A stretch of DNA of 64,000 nt from Candidatus Cottocaccamicrobium excrementipullorum (GTDB lineage Bacteria > Bacillota > Clostridia > Lachnospirales > Lachnospiraceae), in NCBI GenBank assembly GCA_018713255.1, contig DVFL01000015.1:121651-185650 (forward strand). Direction: 5' to 3'. Below are positions 59,599-64,000 of this stretch, in pieces. The notes below the pieces were generated by a model. That model was not told where the DNA came from, did not search any database, and was given only the letters and a program-made list of their open reading frames with translations. Positions within the stretch are counted from its first letter, which is position 1, and every line of letters begins with the position of its first letter. The position numbers were made by a program, and so were the translations under genes.

Positions 59599-61476
59599 AT
59601 GGCTTTTGACGGAATTACCATTGCCAGTTTAGTACAGGAGCTTAAGCAGACTATTGAAGGCGGACGAATTTCCAAAATTGCTCAGCCGGAGAAAGACGAG
59701 CTCCTTTTTACCATAAAAACCTTTCGCAGCAGCTGTCGGCTGCTGGTTTCAGCCAGCGCCAGTCTGCCACTGATTTATCTTACCGATACCAACAAGCAGA
59801 GCCCTTTAACGGCGCCTAATTTTTGTATGCTTCTCCGAAAGCACATTGGAAACGCCAAAATTCTGGAAGTTAGTCAGCCAGGGCTGGAAAGAATTATTGA
59901 GCTGAGACTGGAGCATCTTGATGAGATGGGGGATGTCTGCCGCAAGCGCCTGATTATTGAACTCATGGGCAAGCACAGCAACATTATTTTCTGTAAAGAA
60001 GATGGAACGATTTTAGACAGTATTAAGCATATTTCTGCCCAGGTAAGTTCAGTGCGGGAGGTGCTTCCAGGACGGACGTACTTTATTCCCCACACGGTGG
60101 ATAAGGAAGATCCTCTTTCTATTACGGAAGAGAAGGCTGCTCAAGTACTGAGAAGCACCAGTCTTCCAATCTCTAAAGCGGTTTATCAGAAATTTACGGG
60201 AATCAGCCCCATTATGGGTGAAGAAATCTGTCATCTGGCTTCTGTAGATCCAGATAAAGGCGCCGCAGATTTAACGGAACCGGAAATGATTCATCTGGTT
60301 CATACCTTTGCCGGAGTAATCGATGAAGTAAAAGAAGGCAATTTCACCCCCAATATTGTTTATGAAGGCGATTTCTCTGAGTGGGATGAAGAGGAGTCAT
60401 CTCTTTCTTCTGCCCAGGATCCAGAGACTTATTCTGATGATCCAGAACTGGATGAAGCTTTGTTAAAAGAAACGCCAAAAGCTCAGTATGACTGGAGTGA
60501 AGCGGAACCGGTGGAATTTTCTGCGCTGCCTTTGACTTGTTTTAATGGAGAAAGATACCGGGCAAGAGCCTTCTCTTCGATCAGTCAGGTGCTGGAAACT
60601 TACTATGCTTCCAAAAACACCATTACCCGGATTCGCCAGAAATCGGCTGATTTGCGCAGGATTGTTCAGACAGCCTTAGAACGAAACTACAAAAAATACG
60701 ACCTGCAGGAGAAGCAGCTGAGAGATACTGAAAAGAGGGAAAAATACCGGATCTGGGGAGAACTGCTGAATACTTACGGCTATTCCCTTAAGGGCGGAGA
60801 AAAGGAAATCACCTGTTTGAATTATTATACAAATAAGGAAGTAAAAATTCCCCTTGATCCCCAGATGACCGCCCAGGAAAATGCTCAGCGTTTTTTTGAA
60901 AAGTACAATAAGCTGAAACGGACGTATGAAGCTTTAAGCCAGCTGACTCAGGAAACGAAAAGAGAAATTGATCATTTAGAGTCCATCAGTGCAGCTTTGG
61001 ATATTGCTCTTCAGGAGGCGGATCTGGTACAGATTAAAGAAGAGCTGATGGAATACGGCTATGTGAAGAAACGCCGGGCAGGAAGCAAGAAGCCAAGGAT
61101 TACCAGCAAGCCCTTCCATTACCGCTCCTCTGATGGATTTGATATTTACGTCGGGAAGAATAATTATCAGAATGAAGAACTGACCTTTAAAATGGCTACG
61201 GGAAATGACTGGTGGTTCCACGCGAAAGGAATTCCCGGCTCCCATGTGATTGTAAAATCCCAGGGAAAAGAACTTCCTGACCGGACCTTTGAGGAGGCGG
61301 CTGCACTGGCTGCTTATTATTCAAAAGGGAAAGGAAATGAGAAGGTGGAAGTAGATTACGTCCAGAAGAAAGCCATTAAAAAAGTGGCCGGCGCAGCGCC
61401 GGGATTTGTGATTTACCATACCAACTATTCCATGGTGGCTGCCCCCTCCTGCCGGCTGGAGGAAGTGGCGCCGTAA
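59599..61476 (+). CDS. rqcH: NFACT protein RqcH (FbpA-like), ribosome quality control
   Basis: The Rqc2 homologue that recruits tRNA-Ala to stalled 50S subunits and adds Ala tails. The 625-residue protein has NFACT-N (MAFDGITIASLVQELKQTIEGGRISKI), a helical coiled-coil middle (about 340-480), and NFACT-R (SSDGFDIYVGKNNYQNEELTFKMATGNDWWFHAKGIPGSHVIV). ATG 59599 follows AGGAGG with six bases; an upstream in-frame TTG and ATG are less likely. The linker at about 258-300 is unusually acidic. Older annotations call it a fibronectin-binding protein. Confidence 0.95.
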   Translation: MAFDGITIASLVQELKQTIEGGRISKIAQPEKDELLFTIKTFRSSCRLLVSASASLPLIYLTDTNKQSPLTAPNFCMLLRKHIGNAKILEVSQPGLERIIELRLEHLDEMGDVCRKRLIIELMGKHSNIIFCKEDGTILDSIKHISAQVSSVREVLPGRTYFIPHTVDKEDPLSITEEKAAQVLRSTSLPISKAVYQKFTGISPIMGEEICHLASVDPDKGAADLTEPEMIHLVHTFAGVIDEVKEGNFTPNIVYEGDFSEWDEEESSLSSAQDPETYSDDPELDEALLKETPKAQYDWSEAEPVEFSALPLTCFNGERYRARAFSSISQVLETYYASKNTITRIRQKSADLRRIVQTALERNYKKYDLQEKQLRDTEKREKYRIWGELLNTYGYSLKGGEKEITCLNYYTNKEVKIPLDPQMTAQENAQRFFEKYNKLKRTYEALSQLTQETKREIDHLESISAALDIALQEADLVQIKEELMEYGYVKKRRAGSKKPRITSKPFHYRSSDGFDIYVGKNNYQNEELTFKMATGNDWWFHAKGIPGSHVIVKSQGKELPDRTFEEAAALAAYYSKGKGNEKVEVDYVQKKAIKKVAGAAPGFVIYHTNYSMVAAPSCRLEEVAP

Positions 61477-61503
61477 TTGACAGCTGTTATGAGAGAAAAT
61501 TAA

Positions 61504-61528
61504 GCGCAGCGCCGGACTGGCGCTGCGC
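61504..61528. terminator. GC-rich terminator hairpin between rqcH and the exported protein gene
   Basis: GCGCAGCGCC (61504-61513), loop GGACT, GGCGCTGCGC (61519-61528): a perfect 10-bp stem between convergent genes, with a T-rich tail on the minus strand. Confidence 0.8.
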
Positions 61529-61542
61529 CTGATCAGGTGTGA

Positions 61543-62487
61543 TTAATTTTTTCGGGCAACCCTTTTCGCATTCAACAGATAACTGCTGTTTAGAGGGATG
61601 CCGGTGATTTCTTCAAAATTCTCAGCCCATTCTTCAGTGTTGTAAAATACAATATAACCCTGGGCTCCATCTCCAGTGCACCAGAGACGTTTTGGATTCC
61701 CCTCTTTTGCAAAAACCTGATTCATGAAATCAATAATGGAGCAGTCCATCCAGGCTCCCATATACCGGCTGCGGAAATAATAAGGGTGATCATTGTATCG
61801 GAAGGTTAGAATCTGGCTTCCTGAAGATTGATAGAAATCCACTTCTTCCTGATTTTCCTGGATATGGGTGAGGGAAAATTCTCCATCGGAGATGGATTCC
61901 ACTCCCCGAAGAAACTCTGTATACATTTTGGGACTGTTGTAGGACTGGCAGCTGAAGGCATACACAGATTGAGAAAGAGGATGCCAGTTCCAGTTTTCAT
62001 CATAGGTGCCGATTCCCTCATTAGAAAGCAGGCTCAGATAATCCGGCTCTGAGTAAAGTTCAGCCAGCTCAGGGAAAAAAACGGCAATTTCTTTCAGCCA
62101 GGAAATCCGATATTCCGCTTCCTGTTCCAGCCGTTCTTCTGTAAACACATCCAAACCGGCCTGTCGCAGAGATTCCCCCATCTGAAGAAATTTTCTTCGG
62201 ATTTCTTCTTCTGGAATGTAAAATTCTGGGGAAACTTCTTCTGGAAGGTCCTGGTCCCAGCCAAATTCTGATTCAGGAATATCCTGTTTTTCAGGCCAGT
62301 TGGCCTCAGGTTCGTCCTGATCTTCCAGATTCTCTTCCGGAAGATCAGGACGCCGGGCAAAATATTCTTGCTGCGGAAGATTTTGTTTAACATTCTGTTC
62401 AAAAGAAAGAACAAAGGCCTTTCCATAGCTGATGATGGAAAATAAAAGAGAAAGAAAAAGAATGATAAATTGTGCCATCCAATTCAT
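61543..62487 (-). CDS. Exported or membrane-anchored acidic protein, unknown function
   Basis: This 314-residue protein has an N-terminal hydrophobic helix (FIILFLSLLFSIISYGKAFVL), then an acidic Pro/Glu linker with irregular repeats of the type (I/L)PE(E/S) (about 45-95). A C-terminal globular domain (about 100-314) is rich in Tyr and Trp (YFRSRYMGAWMDCSI, LWCTGDGAQGYIVFYN). GGAGGTGAC precedes the ATG. No family recognised. The layout suggests a surface sensor or wall protein. Confidence 0.75.
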   Translation of the reverse strand: MNWMAQFIILFLSLLFSIISYGKAFVLSFEQNVKQNLPQQEYFARRPDLPEENLEDQDEPEANWPEKQDIPESEFGWDQDLPEEVSPEFYIPEEEIRRKFLQMGESLRQAGLDVFTEERLEQEAEYRISWLKEIAVFFPELAELYSEPDYLSLLSNEGIGTYDENWNWHPLSQSVYAFSCQSYNSPKMYTEFLRGVESISDGEFSLTHIQENQEEVDFYQSSGSQILTFRYNDHPYYFRSRYMGAWMDCSIIDFMNQVFAKEGNPKRLWCTGDGAQGYIVFYNTEEWAENFEEITGIPLNSSYLLNAKRVARKN

Positions 62488-62498
62488 GGCGTCACCTC

Positions 62499-63425
62499 CT
62501 AAAACAGCCGGAGCTGTCCGTCGAACCAGGACTTCTGCTCCCCATGGGTGATGTGGTCTTCAGGAAATCCGTGCCCCAAAAGATAAGGGGATTTGGGATC
62601 ATGCAAGGCTTGATTTCGTCTTACCAGATCCATGGATTCGTTGGCATAGCAGTATAAACAGCCATGACCGCAGGTGTTGTAAGCGCCAATATCACTGCCC
62701 AGAAGGCAGCTGCAGCCTTCTCTCGCTGCTTTTTGTCTGGGCGGTGTTAAAAAACCGCCTGCTGCCTTTTCTAAAATGGGTTGAGTCAGACAACCGCTGC
62801 AGTCTATTCCGAAAGCCTCCAGTTCTGTTCCTTCACAACAGGAGCGAATGGTGATGCCATAACGCCGGCCGATTTGAGCAAAGGCCTGTCCAAGGGTCAT
62901 CCGATCTTTAGAACTCACTGCCTGGATTCCGGGAAAATTCCGTTTCGTCTTCTGATATAAATCAATAAAACTGATGACACAGTTGTCCGTATAGCCTTTT
63001 AACGCTTCCGCCATGGACTGAAAGCTTTTAAGATGGAAATCTAAGGTATAGGGACCGTACAGAAAAATGGGATCATATCTCCATCCAATCGAGGAAAGAC
63101 CAACCTTACCGGACAGCCATTTGAAAGATTCTATGACCTGAGAAACTGGAGGCACAAAAGGTTCAATTTCTTTTCCATAAGGCGTAATGGTTACATACCA
63201 GTACTGATGAAATGCTTTTAATCGATCCAGCTTATCAAACATAGGCCGGGGATTTTTCGTACAGAACACCAGGCAGTCCACCACCTCCGGCGATATGCGG
63301 TACCGGGTTACCTGAAGCGGAGAATAAGGATTTCTGACCAGCACGAACTCTTCTTCCACACGCCGGTAAAACCAGTTGCTGTAGAAAGCCGGAATATCCG
63401 TGCGGCTTCCAGTATTTAAAATCAT
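62499..63425 (-). CDS. DUF1848 protein with C-terminal Fe-S-type cysteine cluster
   Basis: Begins SRTDIPAFYSNWFYRRVEEEFVLVRNPY...DCLVFCTKNPRPM, the DUF1848 signature, and continues YWYVTITPYG and GWRYDPI. The C-terminal part has GIDCSGC and then CSCLLGSDIGAYNTCGHGCLYCYAN, whose last Cys triplet resembles radical-SAM cluster ligands in an unusual C-terminal place. It overlaps the phosphatase gene by 4 bases. Activity unknown. Confidence 0.88.
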   Translation of the reverse strand: MILNTGSRTDIPAFYSNWFYRRVEEEFVLVRNPYSPLQVTRYRISPEVVDCLVFCTKNPRPMFDKLDRLKAFHQYWYVTITPYGKEIEPFVPPVSQVIESFKWLSGKVGLSSIGWRYDPIFLYGPYTLDFHLKSFQSMAEALKGYTDNCVISFIDLYQKTKRNFPGIQAVSSKDRMTLGQAFAQIGRRYGITIRSCCEGTELEAFGIDCSGCLTQPILEKAAGGFLTPPRQKAAREGCSCLLGSDIGAYNTCGHGCLYCYANESMDLVRRNQALHDPKSPYLLGHGFPEDHITHGEQKSWFDGQLRLF

Positions 63426-63886
63426 ACTCTCCCATCCCGCTTAAGCTGCTGCAACAGGCCCTGGCACCCTTCCGAAACATCCCGGTAAGTGGTTTCAAAA
63501 TCTCCGGTATACCAGGGATCTGCTACTTCTCTGCTGCTTCCCGCGTACTCCAAAAGCTTATGTACCTTGTTCTCCGGATCGCCTCCTGTAATCCGAAGAA
63601 TGTTGCGAATGTTCCAGTTATCCATGCCGATAAGAAGATCATAATCCTCATAATCCTTTTTCTTCATCTGAACCGCCGTTTTCCCAGCTGTGGAAATTCC
63701 CACGGATTTTAATTTTTCCCTAGTACCCCGGTGGACCGGATTACCGATCTCTTCGGTGCTGGTGGCGGCAGACGCAATGTAAAATTCCTGTTCCAGGCCC
63801 GCTTTACGGACCATATCCTTCATGACGAATTCAGCCATGGGGGAACGGCAGATGTTGCCGTGGCAGATGAATAATACTCTAATCAT
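63422..63886 (-). CDS. Low-molecular-weight protein tyrosine phosphatase
   Basis: This 154-residue enzyme has the P-loop CHGNICRS (Cys nucleophile and Arg) near the N-terminus and the general acid in ADPWYTGDF. ATG 63886 (MIRVLFICHGN) is preferred; GGAG is upstream and family members begin here. Could act on tyrosine- or arginine-phosphorylated proteins. Coupled to the DUF1848 gene. Confidence 0.93.
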   Translation of the reverse strand: MIRVLFICHGNICRSPMAEFVMKDMVRKAGLEQEFYIASAATSTEEIGNPVHRGTREKLKSVGISTAGKTAVQMKKKDYEDYDLLIGMDNWNIRNILRITGGDPENKVHKLLEYAGSSREVADPWYTGDFETTYRDVSEGCQGLLQQLKRDGRV

Positions 63887-64000
63887 CTTTTTATATCTCC
63901 ATTTAAGTCTTGTATTTCTTCTCAAACGCTTGATATTTCAGGGTTTTCCGACTTTTGAGTTTTCCTTTCTTTTCAAGGTATCTTCTCAAATCTTCTCATA
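63887..64000. other. Unassigned right edge
   Basis: A purine-rich minus-strand stretch is open for about 30 codons (RRYLEKKGKLKSRKTLKYQAFEKKYKT) but begins after a stop at the edge. I cannot tell a short gene from chance. The direct repeat ATCTTCTCA occurs twice near 63975-63998. Confidence 0.3.

Noticed and set aside
63908..63995. Short lysine-rich minus-strand ORF at the right edge
   Set aside because: Fewer than 35 codons, bounded by a stop and the window edge; no family resemblance that I can defend.
1..64000. CRISPR arrays, insertion sequences, rRNA or tRNA genes
   Set aside because: I looked for regular short repeats, transposase motifs and cloverleaf or rRNA landmarks and saw none; a formal scan could still find a weak case.

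Overview
The window is chromosomal DNA from a spore-forming Firmicute of the class Clostridia, most likely a Lachnospiraceae gut anaerobe. The evidence is an alpha/beta-type small acid-soluble spore protein, a GerW-type protein, a YlbJ-like protein, RecU, a DUF1848 protein, the short HisG/HisZ pair, a glmS ribozyme, and gene order typical of that family. Apart from the prophage it is ordinary, densely packed housekeeping DNA, mostly transcribed from the minus strand. I saw no rRNA, tRNA, CRISPR array or insertion sequence.

Region 1 (1-8.7 kb). A TtcA-like PP-loop gene runs off the left edge. An apparently intact filamentous prophage of inovirus type, 8,089 bp from core to core, then sits between it and a potassium-uptake operon. 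It is bounded by a 23-bp direct repeat (527-549 and 8616-8638). The plus strand carries a signal-peptide protein with a C-terminal anchor (pIII-like), a run of 47-72-residue membrane proteins, a major-coat-like protein followed at once by a terminator, a Zot/pI-type ATPase, a TraX-like acyltransferase, a Rep_trans-like initiator behind two tandem hairpins, and small early genes. One divergent gene encodes a small ribbon-helix-helix-like protein. It faces a near-consensus promoter whose spacer holds a palindrome that recurs, once imperfectly, three times. A 350-bp gene-free stretch full of inverted repeats resembles the intergenic region of filamentous phages. The prophage encodes no integrase. 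The left junction is a near-perfect palindrome around a 6-bp centre, which suggests it borrows a host Xer-type tyrosine recombinase.

Region 2 (8.7-23.5 kb). A KtrAB-type potassium system, an LCP-family cell-wall protein and an NlpC/P60 exported hydrolase come first. glmS follows with its self-cleaving ribozyme leader. A second potassium system (TrkH/TrkA) is next, then an RNase E/G-type enzyme with the TIGR03936/TIGR03960 radical-SAM pair.

Region 3 (23.5-36.4 kb). This holds a PII-like protein with two DUF1538 membrane proteins, shikimate genes aroK and aroE, pepT, and a histidine operon hisZ-G-D-B-A plus a HisF-like/HisI/HisE fusion (separate hisF, hisH and hisC are absent). recU and trpS follow. 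Two consensus promoters have their -35 boxes inside the 3' ends of the preceding genes.

Region 4 (36.4-64 kb). This contains RNA-modification genes (RluA, RsuA, RsmF-like, RsmD), coaD, an M23 peptidase, sporulation-linked genes (YlbJ-like, SASP, gerW and a 45-residue membrane protein), recG-fakA-gls24, rpmB, cinA-pgsA-rimO, and rpoZ-gmk-yicC divergent from rqcH. It ends with an exported acidic protein, a DUF1848 protein and a low-molecular-weight phosphatase.

The most unusual content is the prophage: a probable Xer-exploiting inovirus of a Gram-positive anaerobe with a TraX homologue, a readable lysogeny switch and a packaging/origin-like region.
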